From Pollutimonas sp. M17 (GTDB lineage: Bacteria > Pseudomonadota > Gammaproteobacteria > Burkholderiales > Burkholderiaceae_B), in the NCBI RefSeq assembly GCF_025836975.1, contig NZ_CP107548.1:3038001-3102000 (forward strand): a stretch of DNA of 64,000 bases, given 5' to 3'. Made by a program: the position numbers and the translations under genes. Of this stretch, positions 41,663-53,700 are shown piece by piece. Within the stretch, counting starts at the first letter, position 1; every line of letters starts with the position of its first letter. The notes beneath the pieces are model-generated. The model did no database searches. It saw only the letters and a program-made list of their open reading frames with translations, and was not told the origin of the DNA.

Positions 41663-44566
41663 TTAAGCCGAAGCCTCCGACACCACAGCCGCCGCATCGT
41701 CCTCATACGCCGACATGGGCGGGCAGGAACACACCAGATTCCTGTCCCCGAACGCATTGTCCACCCGCGAAACCGGCGGCCAATACTTCCCATCCCGCAA
41801 GCTTGCCACCGGATAAGCCGCCTTCTCACGCGTGTAATCGTGGTGCCATTCCGTCGACAGCAGCATCTGGGCCGTATGCGGCGCATTGCGCAGCACATTG
41901 TCCTGCGCGTCCTTCTCGCCGCGTTCCACCTGGGCGATCTCTTCCCGTATCGCGATCATCGCATCGATGAAGCGGTCCAGCTCAGCCAAGCCTTCCGACT
42001 CCGTGGGCTCCACCATCAGCGTGCCCGCCACCGGGAAGCTCATCGTCGGCGCATGGAAACCGTAATCCACCAGGCGCTTGGCGATGTCCTCGTTCGAGAT
42101 CCCGCAAGCATCCTTGATCGGCCGGATGTCCAGTATGCACTCGTGCGCCACGCGGCCGTTCTTGCCCGCGTACAGCACCGGGTAATGGTCGCGCAGGCGC
42201 GCCGCAATGTAGTTCGCGTTCAGTATGGCCACTTCCGTAGCCTGCAACAGGCCTTCCGAGCCCATCATGGTGATGTACAGATACGGTATGGGCAGGATGC
42301 TGGCCGAGCCGTAAGGCGCCGCCGAAACGGGGCCCACCGCTACACCTTCCGGCAACTGACCCGACTCGTCGACGATGCCCGGCAGGTAAGGCGCCAGATG
42401 CGAGCGCACGGCCACCGGGCCCACGCCCGGCCCGCCGCCGCCGTGCGGAATGCAGAAGGTCTTGTGCAGGTTCAAGTGCGACACGTCGGAGCCGAACTTG
42501 CCGGGCTGAGCCAGGCCGACCATGGCGTTCATGTTGGCGCCGTCCAGGTAGACCTGGCCGCCGGCGTCGTGCACCAGCGCGCAGATCTCGGTGACCGCCG
42601 TCTCGAACACGCCGTGCGTGGACGGATAGGTAATCATCAGGGCGGCAAGCCGGTCGCCCACGCTGGCGATCTTGGCTTTCAGGTCGGCCACGTCCACGTT
42701 GCCGTTGTCGTCGGATGCCACCACGACCACGTCCATGCCGGCCAACTGGGCCGACGCCGGATTCGTGCCGTGCGCCGACGCGGGAATCAAGCATACGTTG
42801 CGCTGATGCTGGCCGTTGGCCTGATGGTAGCCGCGTATCGCCAGCAAGCCCGCGAACTCGCCCTGGGCGCCCGAATTGGGCTGCAGGCTGATCGAATCGT
42901 AGCCGGTGATCTCGCACAAGGCGGCCGACAGGCGGTCGATAAGCTCTTGGTAGCCCTGGCTTTGCGAGGCCGGCGCGAACGGATGCATGGCGCCGAACTC
43001 GGGCCAGGTGACGGGGATCATCTCGGCCGTGGCGTTCAGCTTCATGGTGCACGAGCCCAGCGGGATCATGGTGCGATCCAGGGCCAGGTCCTTGTCGGCC
43101 AGGCTGCGCAAATAGCGCAGCATGTCGGTTTCGGATTGAATGCGCGAGAACACCGGATGCGACAGGATGGCCGACTGGCGCAGCAAGGTGGAGGGAATGC
43201 CGTGCTGCGCGGGCAGCATGCGCTTGACCGCAGCGTCCCAGGATTTGCCCAGGCCTTCAGCGAAAACCTGCAGCAGGGCATGCACGTCGTCGACGGTCAC
43301 GGTTTCGTCCAGCGACACGGCCAGTTGCTTGCCGTCCACTTGCCGCAAATTGATCGAGGCCGCCTGCGCCGCCTTGACGATGGCCGGGGTGGCCGCGCCG
43401 GTGTCCAGCAGCAAGGTATCGAAGAACTGGCCGTTGACCGACCTCACGCCCAGTTCGGACAGTGAATCGCGCAGGAAGGCCGTCAGGTAGGCGACACGCT
43501 GGGCGATGCGCTTGAGGCCGGCGGGGCCGTGCCAGACGGCGTACATGCCGGCCATCACGGCCAACAGCACCTGCGCGGTGCAGATGTTGGAGGTGGCTTT
43601 CTCGCGGCGTATGTGTTGCTCGCGCGTCTGCAAGGCCAGCCGCAAGGCGGGCGCGCCCTGGCTGTCCTTGGATACGCCGACCAGGCGGCCCGGCATGTTG
43701 CGCTTGAACGCGTCCTTGCAGGCCATGAAGCCGGCGTGCGGGCCGCCGTAGCCCATGGGCACGCCGAAGCGCTGCGCCGAACCGATGGCGATATCAGCGC
43801 CCCATTCGCCCGGCGCGGCCAGCAAAGCCAGCGCCAGCAAGTCGGTGGCCACGGCCACCACGGCGCCCTGAGCATGCGCGGATTCGGTCAGGGCACGGTA
43901 ATCGGCAAAGCTGCCCAGGCTGTGCGGATACTGAAGCAGGACGCCGAAGCACTCGGGCAGGCCTTGCGCCTCGTCGCCCACCACCACGTCGATGTCCAGG
44001 CCGCTGGCGCGGGTGCGCAGCAGTTCTATTGTCTGTGGATGGCAATGCAGCGATGCGAAGAACACCTTGCTCTTGGAGCGCGAGCCGCGGCGCGCCAGGG
44101 TCATGGCTTCGGCCGCCGCCGTGCCCTCGTCCAGCAGCGAGGCGTTGGCGATGTCCAGGCCGGTAAGATCGGCCACCATGGTCTGGTAATTCAGCAGCGC
44201 TTCCAGCCGGCCCTGCGAGATCTCCGGCTGATAGGGCGTGTAGGCCGTGTACCAGGCGGGGTTCTCCAGGATGTTGCGCAGGATGACATTGGGCACATGA
44301 GTGCCGTAATACCCTTGTCCGATATAGTTGCGGAACACCTGATTCCGCCCGGCGATTTCCTTCAGCTCGGCCAAGGCATCGGCCTCGCTGCGCGAAGCCG
44401 GAAGGTTAAGCGCGCCGCGCTTCAGGATGCTGGGGGGCACGACTTCCTGGATCAGGCTGTGCAGGTCGGGCACGCCGATCGCAGCCAGCATCTTGGCCTG
44501 GTCGGCCTGGCCCGGGCCAATGTGCCGGGGAATGAAATCGGAATGAGGGTCTAGTTCACGCAACAT
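41663..44566 (-). CDS. gcvP: glycine dehydrogenase (decarboxylating), P-protein
   Basis: A 967-residue homodimeric P-protein, full length. It decarboxylates glycine on PLP and passes the aminomethyl group to lipoyl GcvH. The N-terminal half starts with [17 protein letters not shown] and has the glycine-rich [14 protein letters not shown]. The C-terminal half holds the PLP Lys in [18 protein letters not shown]. The last residues are Ala/Ser-rich. It is the third gene of the gcvT-gcvH-gcvP operon, 47 bases after gcvH, and the operon is preceded by a tandem glycine riboswitch and followed by an intrinsic terminator. Confidence 0.98.
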   Translation of the reverse strand: MLRELDPHSDFIPRHIGPGQADQAKMLAAIGVPDLHSLIQEVVPPSILKRGALNLPASRSEADALAELKEIAGRNQVFRNYIGQGYYGTHVPNVILRNILENPAWYTAYTPYQPEISQGRLEALLNYQTMVADLTGLDIANASLLDEGTAAAEAMTLARRGSRSKSKVFFASLHCHPQTIELLRTRASGLDIDVVVGDEAQGLPECFGVLLQYPHSLGSFADYRALTESAHAQGAVVAVATDLLALALLAAPGEWGADIAIGSAQRFGVPMGYGGPHAGFMACKDAFKRNMPGRLVGVSKDSQGAPALRLALQTREQHIRREKATSNICTAQVLLAVMAGMYAVWHGPAGLKRIAQRVAYLTAFLRDSLSELGVRSVNGQFFDTLLLDTGAATPAIVKAAQAASINLRQVDGKQLAVSLDETVTVDDVHALLQVFAEGLGKSWDAAVKRMLPAQHGIPSTLLRQSAILSHPVFSRIQSETDMLRYLRSLADKDLALDRTMIPLGSCTMKLNATAEMIPVTWPEFGAMHPFAPASQSQGYQELIDRLSAALCEITGYDSISLQPNSGAQGEFAGLLAIRGYHQANGQHQRNVCLIPASAHGTNPASAQLAGMDVVVVASDDNGNVDVADLKAKIASVGDRLAALMITYPSTHGVFETAVTEICALVHDAGGQVYLDGANMNAMVGLAQPGKFGSDVSHLNLHKTFCIPHGGGGPGVGPVAVRSHLAPYLPGIVDESGQLPEGVAVGPVSAAPYGSASILPIPYLYITMMGSEGLLQATEVAILNANYIAARLRDHYPVLYAGKNGRVAHECILDIRPIKDACGISNEDIAKRLVDYGFHAPTMSFPVAGTLMVEPTESEGLAELDRFIDAMIAIREEIAQVERGEKDAQDNVLRNAPHTAQMLLSTEWHHDYTREKAAYPVASLRDGKYWPPVSRVDNAFGDRNLVCSCPPMSAYEDDAAAVVSEASA

Positions 44567-44613
44567 AAATCAACCTAAACAGAACAGGTTCGCAGCAAAG
44601 GCGATATAAAAAA

Positions 44614-44994
44614 TCAGCCGGCGTTGACGATGGCTTCGTAGCCGGCGCCATCCAGCAGGCCGTCGGCATCGGCGGCATTGACAGGCTTGATCTTGAAGAT
44701 CCAGGTGTCGAAGGCGGCTTCGTTGATCAGGTTGGGCTGATCGTTAAGGTCTTCGTTGAAGGCAACGATTTCCCCGTCCACGGGCGCGTAGATGTCGGAA
44801 GCGGCCTTGACCGATTCCACCACGCCGGCGGTCTCGCCCGCTTTGAGGCTGGTGCCGGGATTGACGTCGCCCACAAAAACCAGGTCGCCCAGCTGATCTT
44901 GTGCGTTATCGGTGATGCCGACCATCAGCAGGTCGCCCTCGGCTTTTACCCACTCGTGTGAAGAGGTGTATTTGCGGTCGCTAGGAAGATTCAT
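44614..44994 (-). CDS. gcvH: glycine cleavage system H protein
   Basis: A 126-residue lipoyl carrier that shuttles the aminomethyl group between GcvP, GcvT and the dihydrolipoyl dehydrogenase. The lipoylation Lys63 is in GVVESVKAASDIYAP; the N terminus reads KYTSSHEWVKAEG as in other H proteins. It lies between gcvT and gcvP, 47 bases from each, in the riboswitch-controlled operon. Confidence 0.98.
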   Translation of the reverse strand: MNLPSDRKYTSSHEWVKAEGDLLMVGITDNAQDQLGDLVFVGDVNPGTSLKAGETAGVVESVKAASDIYAPVDGEIVAFNEDLNDQPNLINEAAFDTWIFKIKPVNAADADGLLDGAGYEAIVNAG

Positions 44995-45041
44995 GATTTA
45001 CCCCGTATTGAATGAAATGGATGTTCTGGTTCAGGAAATGA

Positions 45042-46136
45042 TCAGGCGATGATTTTGCCATTGCGCACAAACGGCATTTTTACAGCTTCGGCCGGCAGCC
45101 ATTTACCGCGAATTTCAACTTGCAATGCATCGCCCGGCTGAACGCCGAGCGGAACGCGCGCCATGCCGATGGACACACCCATGGTCGGCGACATGGATCC
45201 GCTGGTCAGTTCGCCTTCGCCTTGCGCCGCGCGCACTTTCATGTGGCCGCGCATCACGCCGCGCTCCAGCAGCTTGACGCCTATCAGGCCGCGATCGACC
45301 TGCGCCGATTCCAGGGCATCTCGCCCGATGAAGCGGCGATCGGCGTCCTTGAGCGACACGGTCCAGGCCAGGCCCGACACCAGCGGATTGACCTGCTCGT
45401 CCATTTCCTGGCCGTACAGGTTCATGCCCGCTTCCAGCCTTAGCGTATCGCGCGCGCCCAGGCCGCAAGGCCGCACGCCGTTCTCGGCAAGATCGCGCCA
45501 GAAGGCTTCCACCTGAGCGGCGGGCAGGACGACCTCGAAGCCGTCCTCGCCGGTATAGCCGGTACGCGCCACCAGGGTGTCGTCGCCGACGAACGCGCCG
45601 GTGAATGGGGTCAGGTCCTGCGTGGCCGCCTTCCAGGCGGGGCGAACGGCCCATAGCTTCTCGCGCGCGTTCGGCCCCTGCACGGCCACCATGGCCAGGT
45701 CGCGGCGGGGGCTTATGCTGACGTTGAATTTTTCGGCGCTGGCGACTTCCTGCATCCAGGCCACATCCTTGTCGGCGGTACCTGCGTTGACCACCAGACG
45801 CCATACATCGGCACTGAAGAAATAAACGATAAGGTCATCGATGACGCCGCCTTCGGCATTCAGCATGCAGGAATACAGCGCTTTGCCGGGCACCGTGAGC
45901 TTGGCCGCGTCATTGGCCAGCAGGCGCCGCAGATAGGCCAGCGCATCGTCGCCCTGGACATCGACATTCAGCATATGGGACACATCGAACATCCCGGCGT
46001 CCTGCCGCACCGCATGGTGCTCTTCAAGCTGGGATCCATAGGACACGGGCATGTCCCAGCCTCCGAAATCGACCATTTTGGCGCCGGACTCGAGGTGGAC
46101 GGAATGCAGCGGGGTATGCTTTGACACTGAAGACAT
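45042..46136 (-). CDS. gcvT: aminomethyltransferase, T-protein
   Basis: A 364-residue folate-dependent enzyme that releases ammonia and makes methylene-tetrahydrofolate from the aminomethyl-lipoyl GcvH. Recognisable stretches: [53 protein letters not shown] and [18 protein letters not shown], the last two shaping the folate site. The ATG was chosen for the GGAGTCTCC ahead of it; the frame is open further upstream only through the riboswitch. It is the first gene of gcvTHP. Confidence 0.97.
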   Translation of the reverse strand: MSSVSKHTPLHSVHLESGAKMVDFGGWDMPVSYGSQLEEHHAVRQDAGMFDVSHMLNVDVQGDDALAYLRRLLANDAAKLTVPGKALYSCMLNAEGGVIDDLIVYFFSADVWRLVVNAGTADKDVAWMQEVASAEKFNVSISPRRDLAMVAVQGPNAREKLWAVRPAWKAATQDLTPFTGAFVGDDTLVARTGYTGEDGFEVVLPAAQVEAFWRDLAENGVRPCGLGARDTLRLEAGMNLYGQEMDEQVNPLVSGLAWTVSLKDADRRFIGRDALESAQVDRGLIGVKLLERGVMRGHMKVRAAQGEGELTSGSMSPTMGVSIGMARVPLGVQPGDALQVEIRGKWLPAEAVKMPFVRNGKIIA

Positions 46137-46197
46137 GGAGACTCCGGAAGACGGGAAACGAACGACGTAAGCCAACGATGTGCTGGCCGGCACCGCC

Positions 46198-46403
46198 CTT
46201 CTGTCCTTTTGCCTGAGAGTTGACCCGCAATGGCGGATGTTCACCTTCGGCGCTCGAAGCCCTGCCCTTTGGGCGGAACGAGTCTCTCCAGAATGCTGCC
46301 TTGCCCGGCGATCAGCCAAGCAAAACACGAGCGGTACGGGGTGCCTGAGCGATTCTGGGCGAATTGCGCCTTCGGCGGTCGAAAAATCGACACTCTCCCA
46401 CTC
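46198..46403 (-). promoter_or_regulatory. tandem glycine riboswitch
   Basis: On the minus strand two consecutive glycine aptamers are visible. The first starts with GGGAGAGTGTC, has CCGCCGAAGGCGCAA and ends CGCTCAGGCACC. The second starts CTGGAGAGACTC, has GCGCCGAAGGTGAA and ends CTCTCAGGCAAAAGGACAGA. The paired GCCGAAGG cores and CTCAGGC(A) ends are the family hallmark. It ends about 60 bases before gcvT, so high glycine should turn the operon on. It fills most of the 338-base gap between gcvT and the flavoprotein gene. Confidence 0.95.
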
Positions 46404-46426
46404 TGTGTGACTAACAGCAGTCGCAA

Positions 46427-46456
46427 AGAATAACTCGAAAGCGGGCAGAACGCCAA
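46427..46456 (-). promoter_or_regulatory. probable promoter of the gcvTHP operon
   Basis: On the minus strand TTGGCG (46451-46456) and TATTCT (46427-46432) are 18 bases apart. The predicted transcript would start near 46420, just before the first glycine aptamer. Confidence 0.55.
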
Positions 46457-46474
46457 ATGAAATAAAACGCGGGC

Positions 46475-47767
46475 CTAAGCGGCCTTCAACGCCCGGCCGC
46501 AAGCAACGCCCGACGCCCACGCCCACTGGAAGTTGTAGCCGCCCAGCCAGCCCGTCACGTCCAGTGCCTCGCCCACGAAATACAGGCCGGGCACATGGCG
46601 GGCCTCCATGGTTTTCTGGTTGATCCCACGGGTATCCACGCCCCCGCGCATCACCTCGGCCTTCTTGTAGCCGGCCGTGCCGCTGGGTACCAGCATCCAA
46701 TTATGGATGTTGGCGGCCAATTCCCTCAAGGTCCTGTCGGGCACGTCGGCCAGGCGCTGGGCGCCGATATTCCCACCGCCCGCTGTGGCCGCATTGGCCA
46801 GCCATTGTTCGGCCAGGCGCTTGGGCCACAGGCCCGCAAGCGCCGTGGCCAGTTGCTGCCGGCCGCCCGATTTTGCCTCCAGCAGATCCCGCTCCAGATC
46901 CTGGCCGGGCGCCAGGTCGATGCAGATGGCCGCGCCCGGATTCCAGTAGCTGGACACCTGCAACACCGCCGGGCCCGACAGGCCGCGATGGGTGAACAAC
47001 AGATCCTCCAGGAATACGGTGGCGCGCTGGCGGTTTCTGCCGGCCCGCCGGGCCGCGGCCCCGCTCTCCTGTCCGACGGCGGCGTCCGGGTTTTTATCGT
47101 GCTCCCTGGCCTGTATCTCCACTTCCACGGCAAGGCCGCTGAGCGAGGCGAAGGGCTCCCAGGCTTGAGCGTCGAAAACCAGCGGCACCAGCGCCGGCCT
47201 CGGCTCGATCACTTTCAGGCCGAACTGACGCGCGATGCCCAGCGCGAAGTCGGTCGCGCCCAGTTGCGGGATGGCCATCCCGCCGGTGGCCAGCACCAGT
47301 TGCCGGGCGGCGATGGCGCCCTGGCCGGTCTGCAAAAGATAGCCGTCCTCGTCCCGCGACACGCCCTGGACGGTACAGGGCATGCGCCATGAGACGCGCC
47401 CAAGATCGCATTCGCGCTTGAGCATGGCAATGATTTCTTCGCTGGAGTCGTCGCAGAACAGCTGGCCGCGATGCTTCTCATGCCAGGTGATGCCGTGCCT
47501 CTCGACCAGGTCGATGAAATCGCGCGGCGTGTAGGCCGCCAGCGCCGACCGGCAGAAATCGGGGTTCTGGGACAGGAAGTTGGCCGGTCCCGTGCCGATA
47601 TTGGTGAAGTTGCAGCGCCCCCCGCCGGAGATGCGTATCTTCTCGGCCAGCCTCGACGCGTGCTCGACCAGCACCACGCGCAACCCGCGCTGGCCGGCCA
47701 CGGCGGCCGCCATCATGCCGGCCGCGCCGGCGCCGATGACGGCTACGTCAAACCCGTCGGAGGTCAA
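46475..47767 (-). CDS. HI0933/BaiN-type NAD(P)/FAD-dependent oxidoreductase
   Basis: A flavoprotein of about 430 residues. [17 protein letters not shown] begins the FAD-binding domain, [14 protein letters not shown] is the diagnostic stretch of the HI0933 family, and [14 protein letters not shown] and [19 protein letters not shown] lie near the C terminus. The start shown is the TTG before TSDGFDV, with AGGA ahead; an upstream ATG would overlap the decarboxylase gene by some 100 bases and adds unconserved sequence. Family function is unsettled (tRNA- or steroid-related reductions have been proposed for some). It is 40 bases downstream of the decarboxylase gene. Confidence 0.9.
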   Translation of the reverse strand: MTSDGFDVAVIGAGAAGMMAAAVAGQRGLRVVLVEHASRLAEKIRISGGGRCNFTNIGTGPANFLSQNPDFCRSALAAYTPRDFIDLVERHGITWHEKHRGQLFCDDSSEEIIAMLKRECDLGRVSWRMPCTVQGVSRDEDGYLLQTGQGAIAARQLVLATGGMAIPQLGATDFALGIARQFGLKVIEPRPALVPLVFDAQAWEPFASLSGLAVEVEIQAREHDKNPDAAVGQESGAAARRAGRNRQRATVFLEDLLFTHRGLSGPAVLQVSSYWNPGAAICIDLAPGQDLERDLLEAKSGGRQQLATALAGLWPKRLAEQWLANAATAGGGNIGAQRLADVPDRTLRELAANIHNWMLVPSGTAGYKKAEVMRGGVDTRGINQKTMEARHVPGLYFVGEALDVTGWLGGYNFQWAWASGVACGRALKAA

Positions 47768-47807
47768 CTCTGGATCCTGCCAACGCGAAAAGGAAACCGC
47801 ACTGGCC

Positions 47808-50069
47808 CTAGCCTTCTTTGATGCAGTCGACGTAATACCTGTCCATGCCGTCGGGCCCCATGTCCTGCGCCAGGCCGTGGACGTAGGTTTCGAAGCCGGG
47901 GAACTTGGCATTGAACTCGCGGGCGAACTGCAGGTAATTGACGATGCGTTTGTTGAAGCGTTCGCCGGGAATCAATAGCGGAATGCCCGGCGGATAAGGC
48001 GTAAGGAGCACGCCGGTCACGCGGCCTTCCAGCTCGTCGATGCTGACGCGCTCGGCTTCCCGGTGCGCCATCTTGGCATAGGCGTCGGAAGGCTTCATGG
48101 CCGGCACCATGTCGCTAAGATAGACCTCGGTCGTCAGGCGGGCCAGATCGTACTTGCGGTAGGCCTGATGAATCTGCTGGCACAGGTCGCGCAGGCCCAT
48201 CTTCTCGTAGCGGCGATGCTCTTTGCAGAAATCCGGCAAGATGCGCCACATGGGCTGGTTGCGGTCGTAGTCGTCCTTGAACTGCTGCAAGGCGGTCAGC
48301 AGCGTGTTCCAGCGGCCCTTGGTGATGCCTATGGTGAACAGGATGAAGAAGGAATACAGGCCGGTCTTCTCGATCACCACACCGTGCTCGGCCAGGTACT
48401 TGGATACCAGGGCGGCGGGGATGCCGGTCTCGGCAAAGGTTCCCGAAATGTCCAGGCCGGGGGTGACCACGGTGGCCTTGATGGGATCCAGCATGTTGAA
48501 GCCGTCGGCCAGGTCGCCGAAGCCATGCCACTCGTCGCCCGACTCCAGCAGCCAGTCGTCCCGGTTGCCGATGCCGTCGGACACCAGGCGATTCGGGCCC
48601 CACACCTTGAACCACCAGTCGTTCTTGCCGAACTCGGATTCCACCTTGCGCATCGCGCGGCGGAAGTCCATGGCTTCGGCAATGCTTTCCTCGACCAGCG
48701 CGGTGCCTCCGGGCGGCTCCATCATGGCCGCCGCCACATCGCAGGAGGCAATAATGGCGTACTGCGGCGAGGTGGAGGTGTGCATCAGGTAGGCTTCGTT
48801 GAATACGTTGCGATCCAGCTTGCGCGTTTCCGAATCCTGCACCGTGATCTGCGAGGCCTGCGACAGGCCGGCCAGCAGCTTGTGCGTTGAATGGGTGGCG
48901 AAAACCATCGCGTCCGGACTGCGCGGCCGGTTCTCGCCGATGGCGTGCATATCCTTGTAGAACTCATGGAAAGCGGCATGCGGAAGCCAGGCTTCGTCGA
49001 AATGCAGCGTGTCGATTTCGGAACCCAGCTTTTCCTTGATCATCTCCACGTTATAGATGACGCCGTCGTAGGTGCTTTGCGTAAGGGTCAGAATGCGCGG
49101 GCGCTTGTCCTTGGCATTGCGGGCGAAGGGGTTGGCCTCGATCTTCTTGCGTATGTTCTCCGGATCGAACTCTTCCAGCGGAATCGGCCCGATGATGCCC
49201 AGGTGGTTGCGCGTGGGGCGCAGGAAGACCGGAACCGCGCCCGTCATGGTGATGGCGTGAAGAATGGACTTGTGGCAGTTGCGGTCGACCACCACCACGT
49301 CGTCCGACGCCACGTTGGCATGCCAGACGATCTTGTTCGAGGTGGACGTGCCATTGGTCACGAAGAAGCAATGGTCGGCATGGAAGATGCGCGCGGCGTT
49401 GAGCTCCGACTCGGCCACCGGTCCGGTGTGGTCCAGCAGCTGGCCCAGTTCGTCGACCGCATTGCAGACGTCGGCGCGCAGCATGTTCTCGCCGAAGAAC
49501 TGGTGGAACATCTGGCCCACCGGGCTTTTCAGGAAAGCCACGCCGCCGGAATGCCCGGGGCAGTGCCAGGAATACGAACCGTCAGAAGCATACTTGACCA
49601 GTTCACGGAAGAACGGCGGCGCCAGGCCGTCCAGGTAGGCGCGCGCCTCGCGGATGATATGCCGTGCGACGAATTCCGGCGTGTCCTCGAACATATGGAT
49701 GAAGCCATGCAGCTCGCGCAGTATGTCGTTGGGAATATGCTGCGAGGTGCGCGTTTCGCCGTAAAGGTAGATGGGGATCTCTTCGTTGCGGAAGCGCAGT
49801 TCGCCGATGAATGAGCGCAGGTTCTTGATGGCATTGGCCACGTCTTCGGGCGAATCGACGTCGAATTCCTCATCGTCGATCGACAGGATGAACGCGCTCG
49901 CGCGGCTCTGCTGCTGTGCGAACGAACTGAGGTCGCCGTAGCTGGTGACTCCCAGCACCTCGACGCCTTCGGCCTCGATGGCCGCGGCCAGGGCACGAAT
50001 GCCAAAGCCCGAGGCGTTCTCCGAACGGTAGTCTTCATCGATGATGACGATGGGGAAACGGAATTTCAT
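47808..50069 (-). CDS. arginine/lysine/ornithine decarboxylase (fold-type I PLP)
   Basis: A 753-residue PLP enzyme of the inducible-type basic amino acid decarboxylase family. An N-terminal response-regulator-like wing domain covers about 1-130 (IDEDYRSENASGFGIRALA), the PLP core about 140-560 with GTSTSNKIV and the cofactor Lys in FATHSTHKLLAGLSQAS, and the C-terminal domain the rest. THSTHKLL is nearer to the arginine enzyme AdiA than to lysine LdcC, but specificity needs testing. It would produce agmatine, cadaverine or putrescine, consuming a proton. No antiporter gene lies beside it. Confidence 0.93.
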   Translation of the reverse strand: MKFRFPIVIIDEDYRSENASGFGIRALAAAIEAEGVEVLGVTSYGDLSSFAQQQSRASAFILSIDDEEFDVDSPEDVANAIKNLRSFIGELRFRNEEIPIYLYGETRTSQHIPNDILRELHGFIHMFEDTPEFVARHIIREARAYLDGLAPPFFRELVKYASDGSYSWHCPGHSGGVAFLKSPVGQMFHQFFGENMLRADVCNAVDELGQLLDHTGPVAESELNAARIFHADHCFFVTNGTSTSNKIVWHANVASDDVVVVDRNCHKSILHAITMTGAVPVFLRPTRNHLGIIGPIPLEEFDPENIRKKIEANPFARNAKDKRPRILTLTQSTYDGVIYNVEMIKEKLGSEIDTLHFDEAWLPHAAFHEFYKDMHAIGENRPRSPDAMVFATHSTHKLLAGLSQASQITVQDSETRKLDRNVFNEAYLMHTSTSPQYAIIASCDVAAAMMEPPGGTALVEESIAEAMDFRRAMRKVESEFGKNDWWFKVWGPNRLVSDGIGNRDDWLLESGDEWHGFGDLADGFNMLDPIKATVVTPGLDISGTFAETGIPAALVSKYLAEHGVVIEKTGLYSFFILFTIGITKGRWNTLLTALQQFKDDYDRNQPMWRILPDFCKEHRRYEKMGLRDLCQQIHQAYRKYDLARLTTEVYLSDMVPAMKPSDAYAKMAHREAERVSIDELEGRVTGVLLTPYPPGIPLLIPGERFNKRIVNYLQFAREFNAKFPGFETYVHGLAQDMGPDGMDRYYVDCIKEG

Positions 50070-50108
50070 GCGATGACTCCAGTCAGGGTCTGTTAACGCT
50101 AAAAGGCC

Positions 50109-50672
50109 CTAGGTGCGAGGCAGGGTCACGCCCTGCTGTCCCTGATATTTGCCGCCCCGGTCGCGATAGGATGTCTCGCAGACCTCGTCGCTTTCGAAGA
50201 ACAGCATTTGCGCGCATCCCTCGCCCGCGTAGATCTTCGCCGGCAACGGCGTGGTATTGGAAAATTCAAGCGTGACGTGGCCTTCCCATTCGGGCTCCAG
50301 CGGCGTCACATTGACGATGATGCCGCAACGGGCATAGGTGCTTTTTCCCAGGCAGACGGTCAGGACACTGCGGGGAATGCGGAAATACTCCACCGTGCGG
50401 GCCAGGGCGAAGGAGTTGGGCGGAATAATGCACACGTCGCCGGTAAAATCGACAAAGGACTTTTCATCGAAGGCCTTGGGGTCGACGATGGTTGAATTGA
50501 TATTGGTGAATATCTTGAATTCGTTGGCGCAGCGCACGTCGTAGCCGTAGCTGCTGGTGCCATAGCTGACGATGCGGTTGCCATTGATCGAACGAACCTG
50601 GCCCGGCTCGAACGGCTCTATCATTCCAGCGCCGGCCGATTGCCGGATCCAACGGTCGTTTTTTATGCTCAT
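50109..50672 (-). CDS. dcd: dCTP deaminase
   Basis: A 187-residue trimeric enzyme deaminating dCTP to dUTP, feeding dTMP synthesis. [13 protein letters not shown] starts the family motif; [29 protein letters not shown] and [17 protein letters not shown], then the catalytic Glu in [18 protein letters not shown], are all present. It lies 39 bases upstream of the decarboxylase gene on the same strand and downstream of tamB. Confidence 0.97.
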   Translation of the reverse strand: MSIKNDRWIRQSAGAGMIEPFEPGQVRSINGNRIVSYGTSSYGYDVRCANEFKIFTNINSTIVDPKAFDEKSFVDFTGDVCIIPPNSFALARTVEYFRIPRSVLTVCLGKSTYARCGIIVNVTPLEPEWEGHVTLEFSNTTPLPAKIYAGEGCAQMLFFESDEVCETSYRDRGGKYQGQQGVTLPRT

Positions 50673-50746
50673 AGCCCTAACCTTATTACGTTGGCGCGTA
50701 TTTTATCCCCTGTGCGCCAAAGAAGCGCGGCCGCCGCAAAACAAAT

Positions 50747-53700
50747 TCAATCCCTGGAAAACCAGCGGTAAACCAGCGCCAGCCCGTTGACCGTGCCGGC
50801 GGTCACCTCGGCGGTCAGGCCCCGCGCCAGGCGGTAGCTTGCCCTGCCCACCGTGCCGGTGTCCGACAGCGCCTGCTGGATGCTCAGGGTGATGCCGCCG
50901 GCCAAGCCCTTGCTGACCGTAATGAACTTGCGCTCGATGTCGCTGGTGCCGCTGTCCAGGCCGCTGACCACGCTTTCCACCGGCAGTATGCTGCCCGCCG
51001 CGCCCAAGTCGCCCGATCGTATGCTGACTTCGTCCACGCCGAACTTGCGATAAAAGGGCTCGCCGCTGCCCAGGAACGAGGTGCCCACCGAAAGCAGCAG
51101 GGCCACGTCGCCGCCCGAATCGTTGGGACCGTGGCCCAGCAGCAGCCAGGAAAGCTTCTCGATCTCGCTGACCGCGGGATACGACACCAGGTCGATGCGC
51201 GGCCGCTTGGCCGTGCCCGCCACCCGCACCCCCGCTTCGACAGCAAGTCCCGTGCGCAGGGCCTCGATGTCCAGCACGGGGCTGGCGATGTCGCCCTGGA
51301 AGGTGATGGCGCCCCGGCGCAGCTGCAGGCGCTGGCCGTAGGCCTCGATGGCGCCGCCGCGGGTGCGCAGCGCCCCCATGGCGGTCAGCTTGCCCTCGGC
51401 CATCATCACGTGCAGCTTGCCCACCAGCCCCGAATTGACGCCGTAGCCGGTCAGGTAGAAGCGCGGCCCCAGATCCAGTTCGAGGTCCATGGACACATCC
51501 ATCGGCGCGCTGACCTCCTTCTGGGTTTCGCCCGGCCGCAGGACGACCACATCGCCATCCACGGTGGGAACGCCGCCCAGCACGTCCAGGTCGAACCAGC
51601 CCGCATCGGCGGTCAGCGCTCCCTTGAGCGCAATGCGCGGCAAGCCCGCATCCAGCGACAGCTTGCCGCTGACCATGGCGTAGCGGTCCGAGCGCTGCAG
51701 CAGCGGATAACGGTACAGGTCGATGTTCACCAGCCCCTGCGACTCGAACAGGTTCCAGTCGCCGCTGAGCGTCAGGCTCCCGCCTTTGGCATCCGGATTC
51801 GTGCCGACCCACTCGGCCGTGCGCCATTCCTTGGGCGTGACCCGCAAGACGGCCGGAAACGAAAGCTTGTCCAGGATCAAGCGGTCGCCCTGCAATCGTG
51901 CGGCCAGCGTGCCGTCCAGCAGGCGTATGCCGTCGTCGATGCGCACGACCCGTATCTTGCTGCCCGTGATGGTGCCGCCCGTATCCCAGCTGCCGTCGGG
52001 CTTGCTGTTCAACTGCACCCTGGCCTGCACGGCGCCGCCCAGCTCCATCGCATCGTCCAGCAGCAGGCTGGTCCACCCCAGGTCGTCGATATCGGCGTCG
52101 ACCTTGACCGTCTTGGCGTCTTTCGGATCCAGAAACAGGCCGCCGCCCGGGCTGGCATGCAGCAGCGTCGACGCGCTGGCCGATACCCGGCCCATCTTGG
52201 CGGTTGCGACCCTGGCCTCGGCGCTGAGCCGGCTGGCCGCCTCGCCTGCCCGCCTGGCAACCAGATCCACGGCCAGCTCCTGCAAGCCCAGGGGGAAGGC
52301 GGGCTCCGCCGGCACCATGACGTCGCCCGACACGCGCGCGATGTGCGCCTGGCCCTCCAGGGCGCCGGCAAAGGCCAGCTTCCAGTCCAGCGACAGCACG
52401 ATCTCGGCCAAGTCGCTGCCTTCATCCGACTTGATCTTGACTCCGCCGCGCTGCTCCTGCTCCCGGAAAGCGGGGTCCAGTTTCTTGCGCAGATCGGCAA
52501 TCAGGCGCGGCGAAACCGGCAGATGCGCAATCGCCCCCTGGGTTTCCCAGCGTCCGGCGCCGCCGCGCGATGCCTTGTGGTCCAGCGTGAACAGCGAGCG
52601 GGACGACATCAGGAAATCGATGCGGGTATCGCCCACCTGCCATTGCCAGGCCGGCGCGAGCGCCGAAGGCACAAAAGCGATGCGCGCGGGCCTGGCAAGC
52701 TTCACGCCCAGGCCCGCATGCTCTGTATCCAGCATGGCCAGGGTGCCGCGCCAGCCTTCCAGGCGGTCTTGGTCTGACGGACCCGGCCCCCAGCCGCCCT
52801 CCAGCACCGCATGCGCCGCGACCGGTGCGCTGCCCACCTCTTGGGCCTTGCTGTTGGGCGGCGTGTATTGCGCGTCCAGATCCGCCTTGTGCCTGGCCAA
52901 TGTGCCCGCCACTTCGCCGCGCAGCCGGACTCCGCCCGGCAGGGCCGGCCAGAATGCAGCCAGTTCAGGCGCGGCCAGGTCCAGCTTGAGCCGGCTGTCC
53001 GACGCGCCCAGCGAGCCGTCCGCCTTCAGGTGGTTGCTGCCCAGGCGCAGATCCATGTCCACCGCGGCCAGTTGCAGGCCTGTCCATAAAGGCTGGTCTA
53101 TCGCGGTTTCGACCTGGACCCGGGCATCGCCTTCAGCTTCGGCCGCGGTCCCGGGTTGGCCTCCCGTCCCGGCTCCGGACGATCCGGGTTCCTGCTCGGC
53201 CGCCGGAACAGGCTTTGCCTCGTTCACGATGCGGGCGCTCAAGCGGCCCGACAGCGCTTCCTTGTTCCACGTCGTTCCCTTGGCAAAATCAATGGCTACT
53301 TCCGCCGAGCGGACCTGATCGCGATCCAGCAGTTGCACGTCGAACTCGGAGGCCATGCTGACGACAGCCGGCGGAATGACGGGGCCGGCCAAGCGGCCGA
53401 TATCCAGCTTTTCGGTCTTCAACGTTCCTTGCAGGCGATCGTGCACCGCGCCGTCCAGCACCTCGGACGTCCAGTCCAGCCGGCTTTCAAGCAGGGAACC
53501 GTCCGCTAGATGCAAGGCGGCCGTGGCATCCTTCAAGGGGAACGCGGCACGCGGCGCGAGATTCGCATCGACGTCGATGCTCATGCCTTGCCCCGCCCCG
53601 CTCACCACCAGTTTCATGGCGTCCAGCGTGCCGGCCAGGGTCGTCTCGATGTCCAGCGTGCAAGCGGCGGCGCCACCCCGATCTCCGTCCTCATTGCCGC

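Noticed and set aside
41639-43465. A 608-codon open frame on the + strand opposite gcvP
   Set aside because: Arg/His/Gln-rich shadow of gcvP with no motif. The minus strand encodes a full-length conserved P-protein.
51131-52777. Long + strand open frames opposite tamB (also 51723-53318)
   Set aside because: Composition is typical of antisense frames in GC-rich DNA. tamB is intact and conserved in length.
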